Notes: a model not told the origin generated them from the letters alone. Shown: positions 43,482 to 53,783, counted from the first letter of the stretch. The stretch: DNA of 64,000 nucleotides from UBA1141 sp963665155 (GCA_963665155.2 OY761986.2:1550001-1614000); one strand, 5' to 3'. Numbers and translations are program-made.

Positions 43482-44465
43482 TTAGTGGCTTCGCTCCCTG
43501 GTGTAGCAACAGATGTCCAGAAGAGAACGGCGAGCGGGGCAGTCGGGGAGAATCTCCAATGCTTGGGAGGCAGTATCGCAATACTGCTGAATCACCGCAT
43601 AGCAATCTTCGATGATGCTTGAATTGTTGATCATGTCCAAAGCTTGCTGGAGTTTACCATCCCGTTCTCGGTCCTTAAATAAGTCCAAGATTGGATTATC
43701 GTCGGGATAGAGCTCCAACAGCTTGATAGTGGGCAGGGTCAACACGCCCTGCAGCAAGTCGTTGCCTACAGGCTTACCCATCTCTAGGGCGCTTCCTTGC
43801 ACGTCCAATAGGTCGTCAACAATCTGGAAGGCCATGCCAATGTTATGTCCATAACTACGCAAGGCCTGAATTTGAGGCTCCGGAGCTCCACCCAAGATAG
43901 CACCTGTCTCTGCGGAGGTGCGAAACAAGGAGGCCGTCTTTTGGTAGATGCGCTCTTCATAGAGTTTTCGGGCTTGCTCGGCATCGAAGGCGCTGAAATA
44001 CTCTATAAGTTGCCCGCTGGCCAGGTCCATGATTGTTTCGGAAAACCGGCGAATGACCCTTACGTTTCCCGTGTCGCAAACAAATGTGGCCGAGGTAGCG
44101 AACACATAGTCGCCAAACAGGACGGCAACATTTTGCCCGTAAAGGTGGCTGACGGTGGCTTTGCCTCGCCTGAGGTCCGAATTATCCACCGTATCGTCGT
44201 GGATCAGCGTAGCAACATGGAGCAATTCCACAGCCGCCGCCATTGTGATGGGGTTCTCCGGCTCGTGTTCGTAGAAGGCAGAAGCCAACAGAGTGATGGC
44301 AGGGCGGACCCGTTTACCACCGTTGGTCATAACGTAGTCTAGCAGGGGTTCTAGGTGGGGTCTCTCGGTTCGGGCCAGTCCGCGGAGCCTATCTTCAACC
44401 AGCCTCAACCTGTCGCGAATCGGAGCGTAAATAGATACTATCTGCTCATCCAATCCTTTGAGCAA
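43482..44465 (-). CDS. Polyprenyl diphosphate synthase
   Basis: A 327-residue trans-prenyltransferase. First Asp-rich motif LIHDDTVDNSDLRRG, second VDDLLDVQG, plus GGKRVRPAITLLAS near the start and the KT motif in YQKTASLFRTSAE. It builds long-chain isoprenoid diphosphates, for quinone side chains or the cell-wall carrier lipid. It sits 8 bases after the methionyl-tRNA synthetase stop and is probably co-transcribed with it. Confidence 0.9.
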   Translation of the reverse strand: MLKGLDEQIVSIYAPIRDRLRLVEDRLRGLARTERPHLEPLLDYVMTNGGKRVRPAITLLASAFYEHEPENPITMAAAVELLHVATLIHDDTVDNSDLRRGKATVSHLYGQNVAVLFGDYVFATSATFVCDTGNVRVIRRFSETIMDLASGQLIEYFSAFDAEQARKLYEERIYQKTASLFRTSAETGAILGGAPEPQIQALRSYGHNIGMAFQIVDDLLDVQGSALEMGKPVGNDLLQGVLTLPTIKLLELYPDDNPILDLFKDRERDGKLQQALDMINNSSIIEDCYAVIQQYCDTASQALEILPDCPARRSLLDICCYTRERSH

Positions 44466-44473
44466 GCTGCCCC

Positions 44474-46162
44474 CTATGCCACGCCAAGGCCAAGGCGCTG
44501 AACTTCTTCTTCCACAATCTGCGGGTCCAATTTGGTATACAGGGGTGCCGGGCTTCGCAAACTCTTGCCTCCGGCAACCCCATCAATCAGTTTGTCGAAG
44601 TCCCACTCCTCTTCTTCCAACAGCCCATCAAAACCAAGGAACTCATGCAGCTTTTGGGAACTGAACGGCAGGAAAGGATATAAAGCGACCTTCAGGCAAT
44701 TTATCGTTGCGATGGACACCCACAAGGCTGTTGCCGCCGCCTGCCGATCAATCTTTATCGACTTCCATGGAGCGGTAGCGTCGAGGTAGCGGTTCGTTTC
44801 TTGGGCTAGAGAGAATGCGGCACCGATAGCTGCTTTGAAGTGACAATCATAGAGGTTTCGGTCCACCGTCGCCAAAGTCTCCCGTGCTTTGTCCAATTGT
44901 GCTTGGTCTGCTTCGCTGAGGGGTCCCGGCGTGGGAATCGCGCCGTCGAAATTCTTGTAGGTGAACGACAATACCCGGTTTATCAGGTTTCCGTATGTTG
45001 CCACCAATTCATCATTATTGCGGCGGACAAACTCCGCCCAAGAGAAATCCGCATCGCCGGACTCGGGCATGTTGGCAGCCAGCAAGTACCGGAGGGGGTC
45101 AGGATCGTACCGGGACAAGAAATCCGGCACCCACACCGCCCAGTTCTGACTAGTGGAAAACTTGCGGTTCTCCAGGCTGAGGAACTCGTTGGCTGGGACA
45201 TTAAATGGCAGATTGAGGCCACCACCATAGCCCATGAGCATGGCCGGCCAGATGATCGAGTGGAATGGGATATTGTCCTTGCCGATGAAATAATAGGACT
45301 TGGTGTCCGGGTCTTTCCAAAAATCTTCCCACTTGACCGAGGCTCCGTTGTTCTTGGACCATTCCACCGCTGCCGACAGATAGCCGATAACCGCTTCGAA
45401 CCAGACGTAGATTCGCTTGTCGTCCCAACCTTCGACGGGCACGGGAACACCCCAAGTCAGGTCCCTGGTGATCGCCCGGTCTTTGAGCCCATCTTCCAGG
45501 AAACGACGGGTAAAATTGAGGACATTGGGCCGCCAATGGGTCTGGTTGTTGACCCATTCCAGAAGGGGTTGCTCGAAAGCGGAGAGCTTCAGGAAGAAAT
45601 GTTCCGACTGGCGGAACCCTGGAGTGCTGCCGCAGAGGGCGCAACGGGGCGACACCAAGTCTTGAGGGTCCAACGTACGACCACAGTTATCGCATTGGTC
45701 TCCTCTCGCCCTGTCGTGACCGCAATGGGGGCATACTCCTTCAACATATCGGTCGGGCAGGAAACGGTCGCAATCCTGGCAGTAGGCCAAGAGCATGGTA
45801 TCGGCGTAAATGTACCCCTTTTCTTTCAAAGACAGGAAAATGTCGTGGACGACCTCTTGGTGATTTTGGGTATGGGTTGTGGTAAATAGGTCGAACGATA
45901 TGCCCAGTTGCTCCCAAGTCTGCAGGAATTGGGCGTGATAACGTTCCAATACCTCGTTGGGGGTCACGCCTTCCTGCTCGGCGCGCACCGTAATTGGGGT
46001 ACCATGGCTGTCGCTGCCCGACACCATCAGTACTTGATTACCCTTAATGCGGTGGTACCTGGCGAAAACGTCTGCGGCCAAATAGCAACCGGCCACGTGA
46101 CCTAAGTGAAGAGGGCCGTTGGCGTAGGGCCACGCCGCAGCCACAAAAATGCGTTCCGGCAA
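44474..46162 (-). CDS. metG: Methionyl-tRNA synthetase
   Basis: A 562-residue class I aminoacyl-tRNA synthetase. AWPYANGPLHLGHVAGCYL contains the HIGH-type motif HLGH, and LENRKFSTSQNWAVW the KMSKS-type KFSTS. Zinc knuckles: CQDC, CPHCG, CDNCG and CALCG, as in the four-cysteine-pair (two-zinc) MetRS type. The C-terminal helical anticodon domain includes ANRYLDATAPWKSIK-like ETNRYLDATAPWKSI. It lacks the C-terminal tRNA-binding extension of longer MetRS. Essential for charging tRNA-Met. Confidence 0.94.
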   Translation of the reverse strand: MPERIFVAAAWPYANGPLHLGHVAGCYLAADVFARYHRIKGNQVLMVSGSDSHGTPITVRAEQEGVTPNEVLERYHAQFLQTWEQLGISFDLFTTTHTQNHQEVVHDIFLSLKEKGYIYADTMLLAYCQDCDRFLPDRYVEGVCPHCGHDRARGDQCDNCGRTLDPQDLVSPRCALCGSTPGFRQSEHFFLKLSAFEQPLLEWVNNQTHWRPNVLNFTRRFLEDGLKDRAITRDLTWGVPVPVEGWDDKRIYVWFEAVIGYLSAAVEWSKNNGASVKWEDFWKDPDTKSYYFIGKDNIPFHSIIWPAMLMGYGGGLNLPFNVPANEFLSLENRKFSTSQNWAVWVPDFLSRYDPDPLRYLLAANMPESGDADFSWAEFVRRNNDELVATYGNLINRVLSFTYKNFDGAIPTPGPLSEADQAQLDKARETLATVDRNLYDCHFKAAIGAAFSLAQETNRYLDATAPWKSIKIDRQAAATALWVSIATINCLKVALYPFLPFSSQKLHEFLGFDGLLEEEEWDFDKLIDGVAGGKSLRSPAPLYTKLDPQIVEEEVQRLGLGVA

Positions 46163-46357
46163 AGGTGATGTCCTTAATTAAAATTTGCAGTAGAAACTAT
46201 CATCTTTCAGGCGTGAAAAACGTTGATTTTGAAGTACGTTAATTCTACCACAAACACGCTGCCTGGAGACACTTGGTCCGGGCTGCCGGGCTTGAACGAG
46301 CGGCCAAGCAATAGCTAGGCGACTTTCTCAAATCCGGTACAAGGAGAGCGCGCGCCG

Positions 46358-47161
46358 CTAACCTGCCTGTATTGCCGGAGGGAACACCGAATCCATCAAC
46401 GACGATCCACCATCCACTACGATGGTTTGGCCCGTGATCCAGCTCGCCTCTTCCGCGCAAAAGAGCGAAACTGCGTTCTCGATGTCCGCAGGAGTCCCCA
46501 ACCGGCCCATAGGGGTCCATTGGCCCTCGTGCCAATCTTTAATTAACTGGAACACCTCCGGCGGCAAGCCGCTCAGAACACTGTCGTCGGTGGCGCCCGG
46601 GCTGATTGCATTAACCGTGATGCCTCGTTTGGCCAGCGCCACAGCGAAATACCGGCAGAGAGACACCGTGGCTCCTTGGGCAGAGCCCATCGCGACCCAG
46701 AGCTGCCAGCTTCCAAATTGGCCCCCCGGAGCATAGACGATAGCTATGATTCTGCCTCCTTCGCCCATCAGGCGGGCCGACTCTTGGACGCCGCACAGGA
46801 AGGCCTTGGCCTGAGAATTGATGGCCATGTCCCACTTTTCCAGGGTGATTTCCATTGGGGCCTGGTAGAAGAGTGGCATCTCGGGCCGCGCGTTACTGAC
46901 GAAGATGTCCAGCTTTCCAAACTCGGCCTGAACTTTACTGAACATACGGTTGATTTCTTCGGGTTTGGAAACGTCGGCTTGGACTACAAAACCATCAGCA
47001 CCGTTCTCCCTAACTCTAGCCAGCGTATCGTAGGCCGCAGCCTCATTTTGGTAATAGTTAATCGCTACGTTCACGCCGCTCCGCGACAGTTTCAGCGCGA
47101 TACCACGTCCGATACCACGCGAGCTTCCGGTAATTAAGGCATGCTTTCCTTGCAATGTCAT
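46358..47161 (-). CDS. SDR-superfamily protein lacking the catalytic Tyr-Lys pair
   Basis: A 267-residue Rossmann protein. Cofactor motif TGSSRGIGRG (11-20), ADVS (63-66), SNAR (89-92; usually NNAG), and the late ISPGATDDSVLSGLP and GQTIVVDGG. The YxxxK active site is replaced: the aligned position reads MGSAQ (158-162), so both Tyr and Lys are gone, and the catalytic Ser region reads IVYAPGG. It may bind a nicotinamide cofactor yet have lost or changed catalysis. Upstream sequence gives a normal start. No operon partner. Confidence 0.82.
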   Translation of the reverse strand: MTLQGKHALITGSSRGIGRGIALKLSRSGVNVAINYYQNEAAAYDTLARVRENGADGFVVQADVSKPEEINRMFSKVQAEFGKLDIFVSNARPEMPLFYQAPMEITLEKWDMAINSQAKAFLCGVQESARLMGEGGRIIAIVYAPGGQFGSWQLWVAMGSAQGATVSLCRYFAVALAKRGITVNAISPGATDDSVLSGLPPEVFQLIKDWHEGQWTPMGRLGTPADIENAVSLFCAEEASWITGQTIVVDGGSSLMDSVFPPAIQAG

Positions 47162-47527
47162 TACTACCTCCGTCCATCATTCCGTATGTATTTCGAGCAT
47201 ACAAGCTCCGACTTCGCAATAATTGCGGCAGATTACAATATTATGAAATGGACTATCAATAAACCTAACTCTTCACCAGAGCTTGAGCACTTGCCACTGG
47301 CCTCTGGCGGGTGAGGATTGAAATGTCGAAACCCTAAATTAGAGTTACGCTCGTGTGCGCCATTCCTATATCGGGTGTAAAATTGGCGGAAACGCGATAG
47401 GATCTGCGCCAAACCTCTATTGCTGAACTGGCCTCGCTGAAAGCGCCCTGTTCATCTGTTGTCCTTTGCTGGACGATGCCATGATTAATGTGTTGAACAA
47501 CTGTGCGTCAAGAGGTGACGGAGAACA
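47162..47527. other. Intergenic region of 366 bases between divergent genes
   Basis: It separates the SDR-like gene from the LLM monooxygenase gene. GGTGACGGAG before 47528 is the ribosome site of the latter. No confident promoter boxes or hairpins seen. Confidence 0.4.
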
Positions 47528-48892
47528 ATGCCGAAGAGGGTGCTTATAAACGCTTTTTCAATGAACTGCGTCTCCCATATTCAGCAGGGTTTGTGGGTGC
47601 GAGACGACACCCGCCAGCTTGAGTACACGCGGTTAGACCCTTGGGTGGAGTTAGCTCAAATTTTAGAGAAGGGCCGTTTCGACGCACTGTTTCTGGCAGA
47701 TGTCGTGGGCGTCTACGACACCTACCTAGGCGGTCCGGAGACATCCATCGCCGAGGGAATGCAGATTCCGGTTAACGACCCAGCGTTGTTAATCCCCGCC
47801 ATGGCACACGCTACCGAAAATCTTGGATTCGCGTTCACCAGTTCCGTGCTGCAGACTCATCCCTTCGCTTTTGCCCGACAGGTGTCGACCCTGGACCATC
47901 TGACCCAAGGCCGGGTGGGGTGGAACATCGTGACATCCTATCTGCCAAACGCCGGAGCGAATTTCGGTTTCGGTGGGTTACCCTCCCATGACGATCGCTA
48001 CGATCTTGCGGACGAGTACCTGGATGTGACCTATAAACTTTGGGAGGGCAGTTGGGAAGACGATGCGGTGTTGCGCGATACACAGCGTGGCATCTACGCC
48101 GATTCGGCCAAGATTCACCCGATCAACCACATCGGCAAGCATTATGAGGTCGCCGGGCCGCACCTATCCGAGCCATCCCCCCAGCGGACGCCCCTGCTTT
48201 TTCAGGCAGGTTCTTCAACCCGGGGACGGCGCTTTGCCGCCAAACACGCTGAGTGCGTTTTTATTGTCGAATCCCGGGAGAGCTTGAACGGACCGGCAAG
48301 CGTTATCACCGATATTCGAGCGCAAGCAACACGCCAAGGCCGACGTCCTGAGGATGTCCTGTTCTTCCAGGGGCTGTCTCCCATGGTCGGAGGAACCGAG
48401 GCGGAGGCCAAGGCCAAAGAGGCGGAATACCTGGAGCAGTTCAGCACCGAAGGCTCCCTTGCTCATTTAAGTGGCAGCGTGGGAGTGGATTTGGGAGCAA
48501 TCGAGCTGGATCAGCCGCTGAAAACGATCGATTTTCAGGCCATGCGGGGCTTCGTAAAGACGCTAATCGAGTCTGCGCCGGACAAGACCCGAACATTTCG
48601 AGATTTGATCCGGACGCGGCTGGCGGGTCAGTTTCTTACCGAGGCGCCCGAGCAGATCGCCGACGCTTTACAGACCTGGCAGGACGCCGGAGTGGACGGG
48701 TTCAACCTTGTTTATTCGGTCACGCCCGGCACATTTGTGGACTTCATAGATGGGGTGGTGCCTATCCTACAAGCGCGAGGCCTTATGCAGCGGGAATACA
48801 CACCCGGTCCGCTGCGGCAGAAGATATTCGGAGACGCGAAGCTGCCGGAGCGTCATACTGCTGCGACCCATCGCTGGCACGGAGTCGGCTAA
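47528..48892 (+). CDS. LLM-class flavin-dependent monooxygenase, NtaA/SnaA/DszA type
   Basis: A 454-residue TIM-barrel monooxygenase using FMNH2 from a separate reductase. Family segments: INAFSMNCVSHIQQGLWVRDD, LEKGRFDALFLADVVGVYD, VNDPALLIPAMAHATENLGFAFTSSV, HPFAFARQVSTLDHLTQGRVGWNIVTSYLP, and AGSSTRGRRFAAKHAECVF. Enzymes of this group attack aminopolycarboxylates, sulfonates and thiophenes. SAR202-type genomes are known to be rich in this class. GGAG lies 8 bases before the ATG. Substrate unknown. Confidence 0.9.
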   Translation: MPKRVLINAFSMNCVSHIQQGLWVRDDTRQLEYTRLDPWVELAQILEKGRFDALFLADVVGVYDTYLGGPETSIAEGMQIPVNDPALLIPAMAHATENLGFAFTSSVLQTHPFAFARQVSTLDHLTQGRVGWNIVTSYLPNAGANFGFGGLPSHDDRYDLADEYLDVTYKLWEGSWEDDAVLRDTQRGIYADSAKIHPINHIGKHYEVAGPHLSEPSPQRTPLLFQAGSSTRGRRFAAKHAECVFIVESRESLNGPASVITDIRAQATRQGRRPEDVLFFQGLSPMVGGTEAEAKAKEAEYLEQFSTEGSLAHLSGSVGVDLGAIELDQPLKTIDFQAMRGFVKTLIESAPDKTRTFRDLIRTRLAGQFLTEAPEQIADALQTWQDAGVDGFNLVYSVTPGTFVDFIDGVVPILQARGLMQREYTPGPLRQKIFGDAKLPERHTAATHRWHGVG

Positions 48893-49086
48893 GCTATTAC
48901 TCGGCTGCTCCTGAACTCTGGCCGTTGTGTACAATCTGGTGCGATCGTTGTTGATCAATTTGGCTCGAGGGGCTGGGCGGTAGGGTTCTGCTATACTTAC
49001 CACAATTCCTAGCTGGTGGTTTACATACAATCGGATCATATCCAACCAGAATCCAGGTAACTAAAATTTTGCGAGGAATCGACACC

Positions 49087-49455
49087 ATGACCTCCCAGAA
49101 CAAAAGAGGAACCGTGTCTCTGCGTCAAATAAATGGCTCTGCCCGGTACAAAATGGTTAGGGTTGACTTGGGAACAGAGTCTTCGTTTACAACATTTCCC
49201 ACCACCGTGAAAGTGGGTGACGCCAACTATTTCTTGGTGCGCAACAAGGCTAGTTATAAGTTGTTGTCCACGTTATGTCCGCATCAAGGAGGAGAGGTGA
49301 TGGACGAGGGAGACGAGCAGTTCGTTTGCGATGGCCACGGCTGGCTATACGAAAAAACCGACGGCGCTTGCACGGGGCGTCCGGATTTCCGCCTGAAAGC
49401 GTTCTTAGTTACAGTACAAGAAAACCGGCTTATCGCTTTGGTGCCCGACGAGTAA
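49087..49455 (+). CDS. Rieske [2Fe-2S] domain protein
   Basis: A 122-residue protein. Rieske ligands: CPHQGG (C-x-H) and CDGHGW (C-x2-H) about 17 residues apart, as in the ferredoxin subunits of ring-hydroxylating oxygenases or small nitrite-reductase-type Rieske proteins. ATG at 49087 with AGGA 8 bases upstream. No oxygenase large subunit nearby; the preceding flavin monooxygenase is separated by 190 bases. It probably carries electrons for an enzyme elsewhere. Confidence 0.85.
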   Translation: MTSQNKRGTVSLRQINGSARYKMVRVDLGTESSFTTFPTTVKVGDANYFLVRNKASYKLLSTLCPHQGGEVMDEGDEQFVCDGHGWLYEKTDGACTGRPDFRLKAFLVTVQENRLIALVPDE

Positions 49456-49543
49456 CCAAGGCTTGGGGTCAAAATCCACAGAGTTGCGCTTAGACTACTT
49501 TCGTTTCACGATGGTGACACTCCCAACGTAAGTCGGAAAAATT

Positions 49544-49577
49544 AGAGGCCCCACCTTGCAAGGTGGGGCCTCTTTTA
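49544..49577 (+). terminator. Rho-independent terminator, perfect palindrome
   Basis: AGAGGCCCCACCTTG and its exact complement form a 30-base palindrome at 49544-49573, followed by TTTT. It separates the convergent Rieske and D-aminoacylase genes and could serve both strands. Confidence 0.85.
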
Positions 49578-49620
49578 TGATCCGAACGCCACGGCGTTGG
49601 CCGTCTCTCACTAGGTGAGA

Positions 49621-51297
49621 CTAACCGACCATATCGTAGCTACGCAGGAGCTTCCCCGGGAGTGCGTTGGTGCATTCGTTATCGACAAAAGTAACCGTGC
49701 CGTTTACGATTATGTAACGCATGCCCGTTGGCTTCTGGACCAACCGTTTCTCCCCGCCTGGGAAGTCGTTCTCGAACCGCGGCTTATCGTAGAGAAGCCC
49801 CAACTCGTCCATGTTGTAAACCATAACATCCGCGTAGTCTCCAACACGCAAGGTGCCCCGGTTCTTCATGTCCGAGAACCAAGCAGGCAATGCGCTCATC
49901 TTTTGATGTGCTTGTTCCAAGGTCATGAGGCCCTCGTCCCGCACCCAATGGGCCAGGAAATAGACCGGCCACACGCTGTTAACCAAGAACCTGGTGTGAG
50001 CGCCGCCATCCGAAACCGAAATGTGGACCGCAGGATTGGATAAGGTTGCAGCAGTAGCGTCGTCAGCTTGGCCGCCAGCGGGGTGGGCGAATTCGGTCTC
50101 CAGGTCTTCGTCCAAGGCGAGATCAATGAAGGCGTCCAAGGGATGCTTGCCCTCGGCTACGGCAATGTCCGCAATGGACAGACCTTCGTATTGGAGGTTG
50201 CGTTCCAAGGCCACCTGTACTACTTGGACTTGCGTCCAGTCGGTCCTCGGATGAGGGCGGTCCAGAACGTCCTGTTTCATGCCAATCCTGATGCCTTCTT
50301 CCGACAGCTTGGCTATCCTTTCTTCTTTACTACCTACCAGTGGCTGCACCCAGTTGGGCATGTAATCGAACAGGTTGTACTCGGACAATTTGAATTCGGC
50401 TATGGTAGGCACCGCCCCTTGCTGCGCAAGAATGGGCAACCCTTCCGCTCGCATCTCTTTCAGCCACTCGTAGCCTTCTTGGTCCCCCAAAACCACATGA
50501 AGGGGTCGACCGCTCATTCGGACCATTTCGGCCAGCATGTCCCGCTGTTCCGGCCGGTTATCGGAGATTCCGATGGTCCAACCAATTTGGCCGACACCGA
50601 ACTCGCTCATTACCTGGGCCAGAGCCAAGAACTCTTCATTGGAAGCGACATGGCTGGGCAGCCAACTGCCGTCTTCGGGGCGGTCCTCCAAGTTCTTATC
50701 TGCGGATATCCCAAATGCGCCAGCCTTCATCGAATCGTGAAGAATCTGTTTCATCTGGTTCAACTCGGCCTCGGTGACTGATGTTCGTTCCCGGGCCGGA
50801 ATCATGCCCAGAACGTATCCTCGCAGAGGCGAAAAGGGCACCAACGCTCCCACGTTTACGCCGAGGCCCTGCTTATCTAGGCTGTCCATATATTCAGGGA
50901 AGGTCTCCCAGTCCCAACGCATTCCCTGTCGCATGGACTCCAGAGGGATCGCTTCGATGCGGTTCATCATCCGCATGTTCAAATCCCGGTCTTCCGGCCG
51001 TGTGGGGGCGAAACCGAATCCGCACTGGCCTACCGTCAAGGAAGTTACTCCGAACCATCCTGACAACGAGGCGTAGGGGTCCCAATTGAGTTGCGCATCA
51101 TAGTGGGTGTGAAGGTCTATGGCGCCGGGGGCTACGATGCAGCCGCTGGCGTCCAACTCTTTGGCTCCAGCAGCGTTGATTCTGCCACTGATCATGGCCA
51201 CGCGACCGTTCTTAATGCCTAGGTCGGCGCGAACCCTAGGCAGGCCGGTGCCGTCAACTACGGTTCCACCACGTATCACCAAATCAAATTCTGGCAT
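49621..51297 (-). CDS. N-acyl-D-amino-acid deacylase (D-aminoacylase) family amidohydrolase
   Basis: A 558-residue protein from the ATG at 51297, preceded by GGAGGTATACGA. N-terminal beta-sandwich DLVIRGGTVVDGTGLPRVRADLGI, then metal site GAIDLHTHYDAQLNWDPY, VTSLTVGQCGFGFAPTRPEDR, and C-terminal SDGGAHTRF plus GTLRVGDYADVMVYNMDELG. It hydrolyses N-acyl-D-amino acids or similar amides at a zinc centre. An insertion sequence lies about 130 bases upstream and may affect its expression. Monocistronic. Confidence 0.88.
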   Translation of the reverse strand: MPEFDLVIRGGTVVDGTGLPRVRADLGIKNGRVAMISGRINAAGAKELDASGCIVAPGAIDLHTHYDAQLNWDPYASLSGWFGVTSLTVGQCGFGFAPTRPEDRDLNMRMMNRIEAIPLESMRQGMRWDWETFPEYMDSLDKQGLGVNVGALVPFSPLRGYVLGMIPARERTSVTEAELNQMKQILHDSMKAGAFGISADKNLEDRPEDGSWLPSHVASNEEFLALAQVMSEFGVGQIGWTIGISDNRPEQRDMLAEMVRMSGRPLHVVLGDQEGYEWLKEMRAEGLPILAQQGAVPTIAEFKLSEYNLFDYMPNWVQPLVGSKEERIAKLSEEGIRIGMKQDVLDRPHPRTDWTQVQVVQVALERNLQYEGLSIADIAVAEGKHPLDAFIDLALDEDLETEFAHPAGGQADDATAATLSNPAVHISVSDGGAHTRFLVNSVWPVYFLAHWVRDEGLMTLEQAHQKMSALPAWFSDMKNRGTLRVGDYADVMVYNMDELGLLYDKPRFENDFPGGEKRLVQKPTGMRYIIVNGTVTFVDNECTNALPGKLLRSYDMVG

Positions 51298-51429
51298 TCG
51301 TATACCTCCGATAATCCGAATTTTCCTGTAAACCGAACCTACTTCGTACGATATTATGACCGGAGTATACTTCAGCTTGCGGATGCGCGGCAACTATTCT
51401 GGCATGTAAAACCGATTCCAGAACCCAAC

Positions 51430-53417
51430 GTTGATTCCCTCGCAAAAAGGCCTGTTTGAGATGAACCCTGGCGTGCGAAGGGGCCTGGAAGGGAGGAGGC
51501 CACGGGATGCCGGCTGCTGGCCTCACCGCACCATCTGCCGCGCTCAGGACAAGCGTGATCCCCTTGCGGTACCCCTTCCGTGGCTCAGGGCACCCGGTGG
51601 AAGCTGTGGAGCGGCGCCCTCATGCGGCCGTGACCGCAGGTGCCGTCCCGACCGCCCGCTGAGCCGTGTTCTCCATCTCCACCAGGCGTGCATGGACCAT
51701 CCGCTTGAAGTTGCACGCCAACGCCTTCAGGTAGACGGCAAGCCGCACCCGACGGCCCCCTCGCACCCGCAAGCGCCCAAGCCCGTGGGCGCGCTTCAGC
51801 TCGGAGTTCGTTCCCTCGATCCCGGCCCTTATGGCATACCGCTTGCGCCACTCCTCGGTGGCCTCGGCCCTCCGGCGCCGCTCGATGTTCACCTTCACCA
51901 GGTCCGCCTTGAGGACGTAGGCCCCCGCACGCCGGTCCAGCTTCACTGGGCAACGGGACCGCAAGGGGCAGGGCTCGCATGTTGTCCTGGCAAAGTGGAC
52001 CTCTACCCGCTCCGGCGCATCCTCCAACTCGTGCTCCTCGATGGACGGGTGGCCGGCGGGGCACACCGTGGCCTGCTCCCCTGTGACGTCGATCTGAAAG
52101 TCCGCGGCGGTGAGCGGCGGTGGTCCGTCACCCTCTCCTTCGTGCGAGTTCCCCGGCGCCGACCCCGCCACCGGGCTCACCAGTTCCGTTCCCCGGCGCG
52201 AGGCTTCGAAGGCATTGCGGCCCGACCCCTACGCCGTGTCGGCGAAGAGCTCGTCCGGTCGGACCTTCCGCTCCGCGAGCCCGTCAACGACCGGCACGCT
52301 CACGTCGGTGTCGCTCCCACTCGAGGGGGTCACCTCCACGTGGGTGATGAGCTGGGTGGCGTTCTCCTCGTGGCAGGTCTCCGCCACCTGCACCTCGTAC
52401 CCCTTCCCCTTGTGGCCGCTGTAGGTCACATCCGGGTCGTGGGGCGATTGCAGCGAGTCGGCGGACACCTGCTTCGGGTCCTTCAAGGCCACGGGCACCT
52501 TGCATTCCCCAGCATCGTCGTCATCGTCCCTGGGGCGCCCGTCCCGGTGTTTGCCCACATGGCACTGCTCCCGCAGCAGCCGCTCCAGCAGCCGGTACTC
52601 CTCCAGCTGGGCAGCAGTCGTGCCATGGAACCGGTCCACCAGCCGGTAGAGGTCCCGGGCACAGACCGAAAGGCGTCGCCGACCCTCCCCCGTGCGGGCG
52701 TCCTCGTAGTGGGTCGCCTCGTCTTCTTCCTTCAAATAGCGCCCTAGGAGGCCCTCCGGAACCCCAGGGCGAAGCTCTGGGTGCTCCCAGCGCAAGGCCC
52801 GCAGGAACAACCGCATCGTCTCACAGAACAGGCCCAGCCGGGTGAGTGTGGCGATGTTGCTCATGATGTGGGTGGAGTCCAGCCGTTGCTTTCCGGTGCG
52901 TATGCCCAGCGCCTGGATGATCCGGTCCGTGGTCTCCTGGAAAGCCAGCCGGCCACCGTCGTGCTGCATCAGGCGAACTCGGAAGTTGTGGAGGGTCTTC
53001 TGGGGCAGGTGGGTCTCCTCGATGTCCAGCCGCAGGGCGTGGTGCCAGAGCAGGTTGAACTCTAGTTGTTCCAGAGCTTCATCGTCGGTGAGGTTGAACA
53101 TCTCTTTGAGGAGGTGGACCCCGAGGACGGTCTGCACCGCCCGGTTGGGACGGCCGTTGTCCACGCAGTACATGGGAGCAAAGCGCTCCTCGTCAATCAG
53201 GGGGAGCGCCTCGTTTCGGAAAACCTCGGCCCAACTTCTCTCCAGACGCTTAGCCTTCTTCGGCGTCACCAGGAACTGGGACTGCCAGAGGCTCTCTTGC
53301 GGGTCTCGTATTCGGAACATCCTCCCCTCCCTCGGCCAGGCGCTGCCCCAACGCCCTTTCCCCACATTATCCTCCCATTGCCCCCGGAGGACGAGGGGTT
53401 TTTACGAGGGAATCAAC
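51430..53417 (-). mobile_element. Insertion sequence with IS1182-like DDE transposase
   Basis: About 2 kb bounded by terminal inverted repeats GTTGATTCCCTCGYAAAAA (left at 51430-51448; right, reversed, ending at 53417), one mismatch in 19. No clear target duplication beside them. GC content is visibly higher than in the neighbouring genes. Its transposase gene has an in-frame stop. Confidence 0.82.
51620..53365 (-). pseudogene. IS1182-like transposase interrupted by an amber stop
   Basis: The N-terminal part (52229-53365, 378 residues) has the DUF772-like region (ERFAPMYCVDNGRPNRAVQTVLGVHLLKEMFNLTDDEALEQLEFN) and the first catalytic Asp in RLDSTHIMSN, ending at ELFADTA-stop. The same frame continues after TAG as GSGRNAFEASRRGTEL and the C-terminal part to 51620, with the Cys-rich CEPCPLRSRCPVK and AIRAGIEGTNSELKRAHGLGRLRVRG. 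One base change (for example TAC or TAT to TAG) explains the break. Restored length would be about 580 residues. Confidence 0.85.
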
Positions 53418-53753
53418 CTTTGTCGACCCTCACATTGACCATCCCTGTTTACCAGTAATGGAGGCAACAATATCCATTGGCTGCCTGTCTCTGGTACGCT
53501 TGTTCAAGATTGGCGGGTGGACGAGAGACTTTCTAGGCGCGCAAGCTTAGCCCTCGGCCAGTTGATAAAATACACAGCGAGTAAAAGCATGGTCTGGTTA
53601 AAAATCCGTTCGTCCTGAGTCCGTCGCAAGATTGCTCCTTAATTGATTCATGCGAGGCATCCATGCGTATGGATGCTCTTCGACAAGCTCCCTGCTCACG
53701 GGTTACCGCCCTCCGCAGTGATTCATATGGCGGTCCAAGAAGACCACCCGTCG
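53418..53753. other. Intergenic region of about 330 bases
   Basis: Between the IS end and the ilv promoter. No credible frame, repeat or hairpin found. Confidence 0.4.
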
Positions 53754-53783
53754 TTGACACGCTAACCCTTGGACTGTTACGAT
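53754..53783 (+). promoter_or_regulatory. Sigma70-like promoter of the ilv-leu operon
   Basis: TTGACA at 53754-53759 and TACGAT at 53778-53783, 18 bases apart. Transcription would start near 53790, just before the T-box leader. Confidence 0.6.

Noticed and set aside
44840..45889. A 349-codon forward frame
   Set aside because: Antisense to metG, whose HIGH, zinc and KMSKS-like motifs are unambiguous.
51431..52747. A 438-codon forward frame inside the third IS
   Set aside because: Antisense to the transposase; no domain; explained by high GC content.
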